NCBI GenBank assembly: GCA_963736355.1
Contig: CAVTOO010000003.1
Location: forward strand, 62,001-126,000
Length of the DNA stretch: 64,000 bases
Source of the DNA: CAVTOO01 sp963736355
GTDB taxonomy: Bacteria > Pseudomonadota > Alphaproteobacteria > Rhizobiales > Xanthobacteraceae
Reading direction: 5' to 3'
Under the pieces are notes generated by a model. That model searched no databases and had not been told where the DNA came from. It worked only from the letters and a program-made list of their open reading frames with translations. Made by a program: the position numbers and the translations under genes. Positions 1 to 8,554 of the stretch are shown here, in pieces; position 1 is the stretch's first letter; every line of letters begins with the position of its first letter.

Positions 1-828
1 GAGGCGAGCCCGGCGCGCACGCTGGCGGCATTCGCAAGCCGCATCGAGCGCGATATCGGCATCACCGTGTCCATCGGATTGTCGTGCAACAAATTTCTGG
101 CGAAGGTCGCCTCCGATCTCGACAAGCCGCGCGGCTTCGCCGTGCTCGATCAGGATGACGCCCGTACCCTGCTGGGGCCCAAGCCGGTTGGCTTTATCTA
201 CGGCGTCGGGCCGGCGACGCAACAACGCCTTGTCGAAAACGGGTTTCGGATCATTGCCGACCTGCAGCGCGCCGAAGAAACCGACCTGATGAAGCGCTTC
301 GGCGATGAAGGCCGCAGGCTTTGGCGGCTGTCGCGCGGCATCGATGATCGCAAGGTTATTCCCGACCACGACGCCAAGACGGTGTCGAGCGAGACGACCT
401 TCGACAAGGATCTCGCGGATTTCGCGTCGCTGGAACCACGCCTGTGGCGCCTCAGCGAACGCGTGGCGGCGCGGCTCAAGACAGCCGATCTGTCCGGCAC
501 TACCATCACGCTCAAGCTCAAGACCAAGGATTTTCGCCAGCGCACGCGGTCGCGTTCGGTTCAGGCGCCGACGCAACTGGCCATGCGAATCTTCTCGGTG
601 GCGCGCGACATGCTGGTGAAAGAGATCGACGGCACAGCGTTCCGCCTGCTGGGCGTCGGCGTCAGCGCGCTGCAATCAGGACGCGGCAGCGACGACGACG
701 ATCTCGTCGACGGGCGCGGCGCCGATGCCGAGCGCGCGATGGACGATCTGCGCCGTCGCTTCGGCGACGATGCCATCATGAAGGGGCTGGTGTTCAAGGG
801 CGGCGAAGGCAAGCCGGCGCGGCGCTAA
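1..828 (+). CDS. dinB: DNA polymerase IV (DinB), 3' part
   Basis: The gene enters the window already open; codons are in frame from base 1 and end at 826-828, giving about 275 residues. The first visible part carries the Y-family palm/thumb signature (SIGLS-NKFLAKVASDLDKP), followed by the helix-hairpin-helix-like thumb and the little-finger domain. Y-family enzymes of this class have roughly 350-420 residues, so about 100 N-terminal residues with the first catalytic acidic motif lie outside. DinB does error-prone lesion bypass. The C-terminus ends in GGEGKPARR and I see no obvious clamp-binding QLxLF-like peptide there. Regulation (LexA) cannot be judged because the promoter is not in the window. 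Confidence 0.93.
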   Translation, partial: EASPARTLAAFASRIERDIGITVSIGLSCNKFLAKVASDLDKPRGFAVLDQDDARTLLGPKPVGFIYGVGPATQQRLVENGFRIIADLQRAEETDLMKRFGDEGRRLWRLSRGIDDRKVIPDHDAKTVSSETTFDKDLADFASLEPRLWRLSERVAARLKTADLSGTTITLKLKTKDFRQRTRSRSVQAPTQLAMRIFSVARDMLVKEIDGTAFRLLGVGVSALQSGRGSDDDDLVDGRGADAERAMDDLRRRFGDDAIMKGLVFKGGEGKPARR

Positions 829-841
829 GCTCAACGGAATC

Positions 842-944
842 CCCTCATGGTGAGGAGGGCGCAAGCATCGCTCGAACGATGAGGCCCCCTCGAATCCTCA
901 TCCTTCGAGACGTGCCTCCGGTCGCTCCTCTCGGGGGATGAGGA
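842..944. repeat. intergenic palindromic repeat, 'cttcgagacg' family
   Basis: The gap between dinB and the convergent eipB holds inverted blocks: a CCTCATGGTGAGGAGG arm and a second unit with CCTTCGAGACG and GGATGAGG. The same words recur near 32478, 39891, 58261 and 62791, always between genes. It resembles the short palindromic repeats scattered in Bradyrhizobium-type genomes and could act as a transcript 3' structure for the two convergent genes. Confidence 0.7.
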
Positions 945-953
945 TTTAATTGC

Positions 954-1832
954 TCACTTATTGCAGGGTTTCGCGGTCTTGATGTCGAATTTCGACATCG
1001 CGCCGGTGACGACGAAATCATTGTAGTCGAGCGACAATCCGCGGGACACGCCGTTCTCGTAAAGCTCGAACGACATCGCATAGGCCGGCGTCTGCTCGCC
1101 GCTGCTGCGGGTGTTGGCGGCACTGTCGTAATAGCTGACCGTCACCGGCCAGCGCATGACGGTCTTCATCGTCGCGTTATCGGATGTGGGGTCGATCGAT
1201 ATCGGCGGACGGTCGCCCGGCACGCCCTGCCCGATCACGGTAAGCGTCGAATAGAGCTTCTGACCGGTGTCGGAGCCGTCAAACACATTCAGCTTGAGAA
1301 GCGATTTGCCCTCTTTGGCCGCAGCCAGAATGCGTGCGATCTGCTGCGTCGGAAATACGGTGTCCGCGGCAAAGACCGATGTCTGCGGCCGCGGTGTCTT
1401 GACCGCCACGAGGACGCCATTGGGCGTGCGCTCGGCGGTGCCTTCCACGATCACCGGCGCCGCATCGTTGTTTCTGGTTTCGACGCGAAAGCGATACGTC
1501 TTGCCGTCGGCATCTTCCCAGCTCGTCGAGCGCATGTCGCTCAACAACTGCTTGCCGTTGTCCGAGTTGATTTCGGAGACCTGCCGGAAGTCCGTGGTGT
1601 AGCCGTCGCAGGCCGTGCCGGCAAAGCTGTAGGCGATGCGGCCCCGGACCGAATCGACCGACGGGCTGCGGCGCGAGGTCTTCAGGCTGAGGTCGTAGAT
1701 CGCCTGATGGTTGATCAAGGATCCGGTTGCAGCCGCATAGGAGACATCCGGCATGGCGGGCAACGTCGCCGCCGCCACAAGCGCGAGGACGGACAGGCTC
1801 GTTCGGCGCGCGCGGTGAGAAGCAGACAACAT
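954..1832 (-). CDS. eipB: EipB family periplasmic cell-envelope integrity protein (DUF1849)
   Basis: 292 residues with an N-terminal Sec signal peptide (basic start, hydrophobic stretch to about residue 34, Ala-rich cleavage site). The mature part has the DUF1849 pattern, with the conserved cysteine in GTACDGY and a partner cysteine three residues from the end (KPCNK). In the Brucella family member EipB these form a disulfide in a large beta-spiral periplasmic protein needed for envelope integrity; the function here is inferred from family membership. The ATG at 1832 is supported by a GGAGG about 5 bases upstream. It stands alone, convergent with dinB. Confidence 0.88.
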   Translation of the reverse strand: MLSASHRARRTSLSVLALVAAATLPAMPDVSYAAATGSLINHQAIYDLSLKTSRRSPSVDSVRGRIAYSFAGTACDGYTTDFRQVSEINSDNGKQLLSDMRSTSWEDADGKTYRFRVETRNNDAAPVIVEGTAERTPNGVLVAVKTPRPQTSVFAADTVFPTQQIARILAAAKEGKSLLKLNVFDGSDTGQKLYSTLTVIGQGVPGDRPPISIDPTSDNATMKTVMRWPVTVSYYDSAANTRSSGEQTPAYAMSFELYENGVSRGLSLDYNDFVVTGAMSKFDIKTAKPCNK

Positions 1833-2000
1833 TGGACCTCCAGAATTCGATTTATACGAAAATAGGCAGCGGCATCAGGCGGCGCAACATGCGTCTGATC
1901 AATATGTTGCGCATAACGAGGCGCCTTTGCGCTTGCGCCAATCCCATCGTTCGGGGACATTCGGGCGCGCAAGACGCTACCATCTGCTCGCGGAGATATC

Positions 2001-2466
2001 ATGGCCGGACTCGTCGAAAAACGCCTGACGGAACTCGGGATTAGCCTGCATTCGCCGGTGAGTTCGATTGCCAACTATGTCGGATTTGTCCGCGCCGGGA
2101 ACCTGCTCGTGGTCTCCGGACAGGTCTGCATCGATCCCGCCGGCAAGCTCGTCGCCACGGGACGTCTGGGCGAGAATGTGACCATCGAGGCCGGCCAGAT
2201 CGCAGCGCGCCAATGCGCGCTCAATCTGTGCGCCCAGTTGAAGGTCGCGCTCGGCGATCTCGACAAGGTCGTGCGCGTGGTGCGCCTCGGCGGCTTCATC
2301 AGCGCGACGCACGATTTACGACTCCGCCACCGTGATGAACGGCGCATCCGACTTCATGGTCGAGGTGTTCGGCGACAAGGGCCGCCACGCCCGCTCCACC
2401 ATCGGCGTCGCCTCACTGCCGCGCAACGCCGCGGTCGAGGTCGAAGGCATGTTTGAGGTTAGCTAG
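2001..2466 (+). CDS. RidA/YjgF family protein (frameshifted)
   Basis: The protein starts at ATG 2001 behind CGGAGA and shows the RidA fold sequence: NYVGFVRAGNLLVVSGQV, then RLGGFIS and, in the next frame, MNGASDFMVEVFG-KGRHAR and GVASLP to a TAG at 2464-2466. About 154 residues once the break near 2300-2317 is repaired by one base (an extra base, or two missing). RidA-type proteins hydrolyse reactive enamine/imine intermediates; the conserved Arg of the active site lies in the GRHARS segment. Both halves are fully family-like, so I treat the break as a sequence error rather than decay. It is followed by a palindromic repeat and the phosphodiesterase gene. Confidence 0.85.
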
Positions 2467-2514
2467 CGCATGATCCCGAAAAGTGGGAACCGGTTTTCGG
2501 ACAAGATCATGCGC
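2467..2514. repeat. palindromic repeat with GCGCATGATC arms
   Basis: Perfect 10-base terminal inverted arms (GCGCATGATC and GATCATGCGC) enclose a core containing GTGGGAACCGG next to TTTTCGG. Elements of this kind are very frequent between genes of Rhizobiales. The core matches, in reverse orientation, the core of the GCGTTTTC-armed elements at 18234, 36582, 37702 and 61229 in this window. Confidence 0.85.
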
Positions 2515-2527
2515 AGGAGAAAATAAC

Positions 2528-3292
2528 GTGTTACCCGTTCATCGCGCGCCCGGCTGGCTCATCGCACGTCCGATCGCCCATCGCGGTCTGCACGATCGCA
2601 CGCGCGGCATCGTCGAGAACATGCCGTCGGCTGTGACCGCGGCGGTCGAGAAGAATTTCGCCATCGAAGTCGATATCCAGCTCACGGCCGATGACGAGGC
2701 CATGGTGCATCATGACGACGAACTGGGCCGGCTCAACGAGGGCTCGGGCGCCCTGCTGACCATGACGGCCGCACAGCTCAAGCAGGTCCCGTTCAGGGAT
2801 ACCACTGAGCGCATGATGACGCTCCGGGATCTGTGCGAACTTGTTGCCGGCCGCGTGCCGCTGATCATCGAATTGAAGAGCCACTATGACGGCGACCGCA
2901 AATTGCTGCGGCGCGCGGCGCAGGTTCTCTCCGGCTATTCAGGCCCGGCCGCGCTGATGTCGTTCGACCCCGACATGATCGAAGCCCTGCGCGAGGAGGC
3001 GCCGCAGATCGTGCGCGGCATTGTGGCGGAGCGGAACTACACCGACCCTGACTGGCAGAAAATCACGCCCAAGCAGCGCCAGGCGATGATGGGGCTCGGC
3101 CATGCGTTCCGCACCAAGCCGCATTTCGTCTCCTATCGGGTGGACGATCTCCCTGCCCCGCCGCCCTGGATCGCCCGCAATGTCTTCGGCTGCGCGCTGA
3201 TTACCTGGACCGTGCGGACGCCAGAGCAGCGCGAACGCAGCACTCGGTGGGCCGATCAGATGACCTTCGAGGGATTTGTGCCGGAAGGCTGA
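2528..3292 (+). CDS. glycerophosphodiester phosphodiesterase
   Basis: 254 residues with the GDPD TIM-barrel signature: PIAHRGLHD (catalytic His-Arg), EVDIQLTADD (metal-binding Glu/Asp), VHHDDELGR (second catalytic His), LIIELKS, and ITWTVRT near the end. It hydrolyses glycerophosphodiesters to sn-glycerol 3-phosphate and an alcohol; no signal peptide, so cytoplasmic. I chose GTG 2528 because AGGAG lies 9 bases upstream and the protein then begins with the family-typical APGWLIARPIAHRG; a more upstream start would run into the palindromic repeat. Same strand as the RidA gene, separated only by that repeat, so co-transcription is possible. Confidence 0.92.
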   Translation: MLPVHRAPGWLIARPIAHRGLHDRTRGIVENMPSAVTAAVEKNFAIEVDIQLTADDEAMVHHDDELGRLNEGSGALLTMTAAQLKQVPFRDTTERMMTLRDLCELVAGRVPLIIELKSHYDGDRKLLRRAAQVLSGYSGPAALMSFDPDMIEALREEAPQIVRGIVAERNYTDPDWQKITPKQRQAMMGLGHAFRTKPHFVSYRVDDLPAPPPWIARNVFGCALITWTVRTPEQRERSTRWADQMTFEGFVPEG

Positions 3293-3396
3293 CGGCAGGC
3301 CTGCGTTTCATGCGGTTCACGGATGTTTGAAAGCTGCATTCGCAGCCGCGCCGATGCTAAACTATCCCTGTCGAGACCATCACCCGGACACTTGCT

Positions 3397-4582
3397 TTGC
3401 CGTCGCTGGAACTTGAAGCCGTATCGTCTGTCGCGACCATCCCCGCCGCCGAGTGGGACGCCTGCGCATCCGGCAGCGACGAGGTTGCAGGCACGGAGCC
3501 CGCCAATCCGTTTCTGGCGCATGCCTATTTCGATGCGCTGGAGCGCTCGCGATCGGCCACGCCGCGCACCGGCTGGGCGCCGCGCCATGTCATCGCACGC
3601 GTGGACGGCCAGATCGCGGCGATTGCGCCCTGCTATCTCAAGTCGCATTCGCGCGGCGAATATGTGTTCGATCGCGGCTGGGCCGAAGCCTACGAACAGG
3701 CCGGCGGCAACTACTACCCCAAGCTTCAGGTCGCCGTGCCGTTCACGCCGGCCACCGGTCCCCGCCTCTTGGTCCGACGCGATGCCGCCGATCGCGACGC
3801 GATGCGCCTGGCGCTCGCGCAGGGCTTGCTTGGCTTGTGCGAGGCGCAGAACGCCTCGGGCGTGCATGTGACTTTTGCGCGCGAGGACGAGACCAAGTTT
3901 CTCGGCGAGCAAGGCTTCCTGCTGCGCACCGACCGGCAATTCCATTGGCACAATGAAGGCTACGTCACCTTCGATGCTTTTCTCGAAGCGCTGAACTCGC
4001 GTCATCGCAAGTCGATCCGGCGTGAGCGGCGCGACGCGCTATCCAACGGCATCGAGATCGAATGGCTGACGGGCGACGGCATCACCGAAGACGCGCTCGA
4101 TGCATTCTTTCAGTTCTACATGGAGACCGGATCGCGCAAATGGGGCACGCCCTATCTCACGCGTGAGTTCTATTCGCTGGTCGCGGCCTCGATGCGAGAG
4201 CGCATCCTGCTGGTGATGGCCAAGCGTAACGGCCGCTGGATCGCCGGCGCGATCAACTTCATCGGCGCCGACACGCTGTTCGGCCGCCACTGGGGTGCCA
4301 TCGAGCACCACCCGTTCCTGCATTTCGAAGTCTGCTATTATCAGGCCATCGCTTTTGCGATCGACCGCAAGCTGAAGCATGTCGAGGCCGGCGCTCAGGG
4401 CGAGCACAAGGTTGCGCGCGGCTATCTGCCCCAGCACAACCTATTCCGCGCACTACATCGACGACCCCGGCCTGCGCCGCGCCATTGCAAATTATCTGAA
4501 GCAGGAGCGCGCCTATGTGGCGATGTCGGTCGAAGAGCTGAACGAGATCGCGCCGTTTCGCCAGGGCGACGTCCCGACGTGA
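3397..4582 (+). CDS. FemAB-like / DUF482 acyltransferase (frameshifted)
   Basis: About 394 residues after repair. The sequence matches the proteobacterial COG3146/DUF482 group of GNAT/FemAB-type acyltransferases: NPFLAHAYFDALE near the start, NSRHRKSIRRERR mid-protein, FGRHWGA, then GAQGEHKVARGYLP continuing in the next frame as TTYSAHYIDDPGLR. The frame break lies at about 4432 in a run of four C, where three would restore the reading frame. The predicted start is TTG 3397 with only a weak ribosome site, so the N-terminus is uncertain. Proteins of this group are annotated as peptidoglycan-related acyltransferases, but substrates are unknown. Confidence 0.85.
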
Positions 4583-4626
4583 CCACACTCATCGCTTGAA
4601 GGCGCATTGCGCCGAGGAGACCGATC

Positions 4627-5055
4627 ATGCCCGCTTATGACGACAACAACATCTTCGCCAAAATCCTGCGCGGTGAAATCCCCTCCTACAAGGTATACGA
4701 GGACCAGCAGACGTTTGCCTTCCTCGACATCATGCCGATGGCGCCGGGTCACACGCTGGTGTTGCCCAAATCAAGCGCGCGCAACATTCTCGACATCGCG
4801 CCGGAAGATTTTGCGGCGGTCGCTCAGGTTGCGCAGCGTATCGCCAGGGCCGCGATGGGCGTGTTCTCCGCCGACGGCATCACGCTACAGCAGTTCAGCG
4901 AGCCGGCCGGCGGGCAATCGGTGTTCCACCTGCACATGCATGTGATCCCGCGCAAGGATGGCATTGCGCTCCTGCCGCCGATGAGCCGCAAGGAAACCCC
5001 CGACGTGCTGGCCGATCAGGCGGCAAAACTCACCGCCGCACTCGCGCGCGGTTAA
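4627..5055 (+). CDS. HIT family (histidine triad) nucleotide-binding protein
   Basis: 142 residues. The histidine triad is intact (HLHMHVIPR, about residues 101-109), and the N-terminal half has the Hint-like IFAKILRGEIPSYKVYED and PGHTLVLPK motifs. Hint-type enzymes are nucleotidyl hydrolases/transferases acting on AMP-lysine or AMP-N-acyl conjugates; the physiological substrate is not known. ATG 4627 has GAGGAGA about 8 bases upstream. It follows the acyltransferase by 44 bases on the same strand and overlaps the convergent MarR gene by its stop codon (TAA 5053-5055). Confidence 0.93.
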   Translation: MPAYDDNNIFAKILRGEIPSYKVYEDQQTFAFLDIMPMAPGHTLVLPKSSARNILDIAPEDFAAVAQVAQRIARAAMGVFSADGITLQQFSEPAGGQSVFHLHMHVIPRKDGIALLPPMSRKETPDVLADQAAKLTAALARG

Positions 5056-5588
5056 GCGCCGGTCGTCGCGTTGCGCGCCGCCTGCTCGTACATGCCGGAC
5101 AGGCCACGCAGCAGTGCGGTGATGGCGTCCATATCGAGCTCTTCACCGCCAAAGCGGATCAGCGCTTCGATCAGGAATTTTTTCCGGACCGCCTGATAGC
5201 GATCGCACAGCCGCTTTCCCTCATCCGTCGTGGAAAACAGCGTCTCCTTGCCGTTGCGCTGGCTTTTCACCAATCCCGCATTGCCGAGCTTCTTCAACGA
5301 ATAGGCGACGGTGTGGGAATCCTCGACCTTCAGGGCGAAGCAGATATCGGCGGCGCGCTTGTCCGGCAGCCTGCGGTTGATCAGGTTGAGAATGAGGATG
5401 TCGAGCGGCGACAGGCCCGCCAGCCCGGCGGCTGCGGCGCAGCGGCTGACCCACTGCGTGAAGGCATTATTCGCAACAATAAGCGCGATTTCGAAGCTCG
5501 AAGTCTCCTCACTTCGCTCGGAAATTGCCAGCGTTTCCTCACTGGCAATGCCGTCGCGTGCATGCCCTCGCCCCTTCCGATCGCTCAT
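5052..5588 (-). CDS. MarR-type winged-helix transcriptional regulator
   Basis: 178 residues with a MarR-like winged helix-turn-helix: GLSPLDILILNLINRR, RAADICFALKVEDSHTVAYSL (recognition helix) and LVKSQRNGKETLFSTTDEG (wing), flanked by alpha-helices for dimerization. I chose ATG 5588 because GGAGG sits 7 bases upstream; an upstream in-frame start at 5642 has no such site. It is divergent from the M24 peptidase/TRAP genes, the classical arrangement of a MarR repressor next to its targets, so it probably senses the transported compound. Its stop overlaps the HIT gene stop tail to tail. Confidence 0.88.
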   Translation of the reverse strand: MSDRKGRGHARDGIASEETLAISERSEETSSFEIALIVANNAFTQWVSRCAAAAGLAGLSPLDILILNLINRRLPDKRAADICFALKVEDSHTVAYSLKKLGNAGLVKSQRNGKETLFSTTDEGKRLCDRYQAVRKKFLIEALIRFGGEELDMDAITALLRGLSGMYEQAARNATTGA

Positions 5589-5659
5589 GTTTTCCTCCGA
5601 TTTCAGGCGGGTGTGCCCCAAAGACAGGCCGCCTGCAAACACTTTTGGCTATCTGCCGG

Positions 5660-5716
5660 TAATTCGATCACAAAACGATGTGAATTTCACCAGAATTTAC
5701 TAACAAAACGTTTGAA
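5660..5716. promoter_or_regulatory. candidate operator region between the MarR gene and the M24/TRAP cluster
   Basis: This AT-richer stretch contains two similar words, ATCACAAAACGATGTGA (partly palindromic, TCAC...GTGA) and TAACAAAACGTTTGAA (near-palindrome CAAAACGTTTG), both built on CAAAACG. Their place in a divergent promoter region of a MarR-type regulator suggests operator sites. This is inference from position and symmetry only. Confidence 0.35.
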
Positions 5717-5807
5717 CCGTCGGCCGATCCAAAGATAGGCTTTGCATGTCGCCTCCCACCGCGGGCACCCGCGGGACGCGTGTCGAGCATGGAAGAAAGG
5801 TCGAGCT

Positions 5808-6938
5808 GTGAAATTCATCCCAAATCGCGAGAAACTGCAGGCTTTGGTGCGGGACCTGGGTCTGGATGCGCTGGTCGCAATGAGCCCCGAGAACTTCGCC
5901 TATGTGGCGGGTGTCCACATCCTCACCGTCGCCTCGGTGCGGCCGCGGCAGGCTTATGCGGTGATCCCCGCCAAGGGTGACCCGTTTCTCGTGATCTGCT
6001 CGATCGAGAAAACGCTCGCGGAATCCGAGGGCTGGATCAAGGACATCGAGGTCTACACGGAGTTTGTCGATAACCCGATCGACGCGCTCACCAAAGTGCT
6101 GCGCGACAGGGGTCTCGCGGGCGGCAAGATCGGAATCGATCTCGATTACCTGCCGGCCAATTCTCATGAACGGCTCCGAAACAACATTCACAATGTCGGC
6201 CTGGTCGACACGACGGAAGCGATTGCCGCGATCCGCTGCATCAAGACGCCGGACGAAGTCAGCTTCATGGAGAAGGCGACCAAGGAAACCCATCGCGCGG
6301 TACTCGATGCCCTCGCCGGCAGCAAGCTCGGCGACACCGAACGCGACATCGCAAACCGCATCTCCAACGGAATCATCAATAACGGCGCCGTCGGAACGCT
6401 GTTCCTCTGCTTCGCCTCCGGCGAGCGTACCTCGCAACCGCATGCAAATGCGACGGATCGCGTACCGAAGGAAGGCGAGATCATCCGCTTCGACGTTGGC
6501 GGCACCTATGGCGCGTTCATGACCGACTTCGCGCGCACCTATTCGACCGGAAATCCGTCGGCGCTTCAGCGTCAAACGCACCGCGCGCTGTGCGAAGCGC
6601 AGGAATTGACCATCGCCGCGATGAAGCCCGGCGTGCTGGCTGAGGATCTCTTCTTCCTCTGCAAGGAAGAGTTCAAGAAGCGCGGCATCGCATGGCAGTT
6701 GCCGCATATCGGGCACTCGTTCGGCGTCGAGCTGCACGAAAATCCGATGATCCGCCCCGGCGACAAGACGCCGCTCAAACCCGGCATGGTGATCAACATC
6801 GAGCCGATGACCTCGGACGATGAAGGCAATTTCTATCACACCGAGGATCTGGTCGTGATCACGGAGACGGGCAACCGCCTGCTGACACTGGGCTACGCAC
6901 CAAAAGACATTCCGATCCTGGGACAAAAGATCGGCTGA
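5808..6938 (+). CDS. M24 family metallopeptidase (Xaa-Pro aminopeptidase-like)
   Basis: 376 residues in the two-domain creatinase/prolidase layout. The N-terminal domain carries LDALVAMSPENFAYVAG. The C-terminal pita-bread domain has all five metal ligands visible: FDVGG and MTDFARTYS (two Asp), GHSFG (His), INIEPM (Glu), HTEDLVVI (Glu). Such enzymes cleave Xaa-Pro bonds or C-N bonds of creatine-like substrates, so the exact substrate is open. GTG 5808 is preceded by GAAAGG about 9 bases upstream. It leads the TRAP transporter genes on the same strand (gap of 121 bases), which suggests it processes what the transporter brings in. Confidence 0.88.
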   Translation: MKFIPNREKLQALVRDLGLDALVAMSPENFAYVAGVHILTVASVRPRQAYAVIPAKGDPFLVICSIEKTLAESEGWIKDIEVYTEFVDNPIDALTKVLRDRGLAGGKIGIDLDYLPANSHERLRNNIHNVGLVDTTEAIAAIRCIKTPDEVSFMEKATKETHRAVLDALAGSKLGDTERDIANRISNGIINNGAVGTLFLCFASGERTSQPHANATDRVPKEGEIIRFDVGGTYGAFMTDFARTYSTGNPSALQRQTHRALCEAQELTIAAMKPGVLAEDLFFLCKEEFKKRGIAWQLPHIGHSFGVELHENPMIRPGDKTPLKPGMVINIEPMTSDDEGNFYHTEDLVVITETGNRLLTLGYAPKDIPILGQKIG

Positions 6939-7059
6939 CAAGGACGAGCAACACAAGGGACGAAACACTCACAGCAGGGCCATTCGCCGCAGGACATTCC
7001 AGACATCGAGCAAATCGCTCGACGACCCGACCAAGGTTGTACCGAGAGGAGAGAATGCA

Positions 7060-8058
7060 ATGACCAGAATGGGATATCTTCACGCGGCTCTCGCCGCCAT
7101 CGCTGTCGCAGGACTAACATTCGTCACGCCATTGCAGGCGCAAACGCAGTTGCGGCTGGCGCACCACCATGCTGTTGGCGGCACGGTCGATCTCACAGCC
7201 AACAAGTTCGCAGAACTCGTCGCCGCGAAAACGAACGGCGCGCTGACCGTGAAAATTTTCCCGGCGGCACAGCTCGGCCAGGAACGCGAAGCCTACGGGC
7301 TTCTCAACACCGGCGTGCTCGATCTGTCGATCACATCGATCGCTATTCTCGATCAGGTCTACCCGGTCGTGAACGTGACCTCCCTGCCCTTCGTGTTTCG
7401 CGACTGGCCGCACGTCTACAAGCTCTATGACGGCGAGTTCGGCGCGGCGCTTGGCGACGGCATCAAGAAGAACACCAACACGCAGCCTCTCGGCTACATC
7501 CATCTCGGCTTTCGCGACATGATGTTCCGTGGCCCCGCCATCAAGGATGCTGCGGGCATCAAGGGCCTCAAGATGCGCGCGCCCGAAGCGGCGCTCTGGT
7601 TCAAGATGTTCGAGGCTCTCGGCGCCAAACCGACGCCCGTCACCTGGGGTGAAGTCTACTCGGCCATGCAAACCGGCGTTGCCGACGGGCTTGAATCGCC
7701 GGGGATGATCGCGCTCGACAACAAGTTCAACGAAGTCACCAAGTCGATCGTGAAAACCCACCACATGTTCGGCTCGATGGCCATCTTCGGAAACAACGCC
7801 AAGCTGGCAAGGTTGAGCGCCGAACAGCAGGCCATTCTGGTGGCTGCCGGCAAGGAAGCCGCAGAATGGTCAAACAAGACCATTTCCGAGCCCGGCGAAG
7901 AAGCCGCCTACAAGAAGATGGTCGCACTCGGCATGGAAGTCGCCGATCCCGCAAAGATCGAGGATTGGTCGAAGCCGATGCAGCCGATGTGGGGCGAGCT
8001 CACTGCGAAGACGCCCGGCGCGGACAAGTTCCTGAAGATGATCGTCGAGACGAAGTAA
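7060..8058 (+). CDS. TRAP transporter solute-binding protein (DctP family)
   Basis: 332 residues with a signal peptide (cleavage near ...PLQAQT, residue 28). Family motifs include QLRLAHHHAVGGTVD at the mature start, KIFPAAQLGQEREAY, GLKMRAPE (the Arg that usually binds a substrate carboxylate), and WGEVYSAMQTGVADGLESP. It is the periplasmic receptor of a tripartite ATP-independent transporter for organic acids. AGGAGAG precedes ATG 7060. The Q and M subunit genes follow directly, so the whole system is present. Confidence 0.95.
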   Translation: MTRMGYLHAALAAIAVAGLTFVTPLQAQTQLRLAHHHAVGGTVDLTANKFAELVAAKTNGALTVKIFPAAQLGQEREAYGLLNTGVLDLSITSIAILDQVYPVVNVTSLPFVFRDWPHVYKLYDGEFGAALGDGIKKNTNTQPLGYIHLGFRDMMFRGPAIKDAAGIKGLKMRAPEAALWFKMFEALGAKPTPVTWGEVYSAMQTGVADGLESPGMIALDNKFNEVTKSIVKTHHMFGSMAIFGNNAKLARLSAEQQAILVAAGKEAAEWSNKTISEPGEEAAYKKMVALGMEVADPAKIEDWSKPMQPMWGELTAKTPGADKFLKMIVETK

Positions 8059-8065
8059 CAAGCCA

Positions 8066-8551
8066 ATGCCGCTGCGAGAATGGATTGCCCAGACATTGCA
8101 TGTTCTAGCCGCGGCGCTTCTGGTCGTCTCGGTTGTGGTGATGGCTGTGCAAGTCACGCTGCGCCTGGCGTTCAACAGTCCGCTGTCGTGGCCCGAGGAA
8201 GCCGTCCGGTACTTCTTTGTCTGGAGCGTCTTCCTCGGCTCCACGGTGGCCGTCACGCGCGGAACTCATATCCGCGTCATGGTCGCCGTGGAGAACCGCG
8301 GTCCATTTGTGCGGCGTTTGTCCGACATGCTCGATTGGGCGGTCAACGTGATCTGCTTCGGGTACCTCGCTTGGTGGGGTGCTGATCTCGCCTACAAGTA
8401 TAAGGACGCCGAATTCTATACGCTCGGCGGCTGGTCGCAGCTCTGGTATTACCTCGCCCTGCCGGTGCCTGCCGTCATTGCCTTAGCCTTTCTCCTGGCT
8501 CCCGGCGGACGCACAGCGTCTGCCGAGCCACCCAGCGAAACGCGGCTCTAG
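8066..8551 (+). CDS. TRAP transporter small permease (DctQ family)
   Basis: 161 residues with four predicted membrane segments (roughly 12-32, 45-65, 90-110, 130-150). The motif FNSPLSWPEEAVRYFFVW after the first helix is the DctQ hallmark. It starts 7 bases after the receptor stop and ends 3 bases before the large permease, so the three genes are one transcription unit. It partners the large subunit in the inner membrane. Confidence 0.94.
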   Translation: MPLREWIAQTLHVLAAALLVVSVVVMAVQVTLRLAFNSPLSWPEEAVRYFFVWSVFLGSTVAVTRGTHIRVMVAVENRGPFVRRLSDMLDWAVNVICFGYLAWWGADLAYKYKDAEFYTLGGWSQLWYYLALPVPAVIALAFLLAPGGRTASAEPPSETRL

Positions 8552-8554
8552 GCC

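Noticed and set aside
5700..6968. Long minus-strand open frame opposite the M24 peptidase gene
   Set aside because: Antisense shadow; the plus strand encodes a full metallopeptidase with all five metal ligands.
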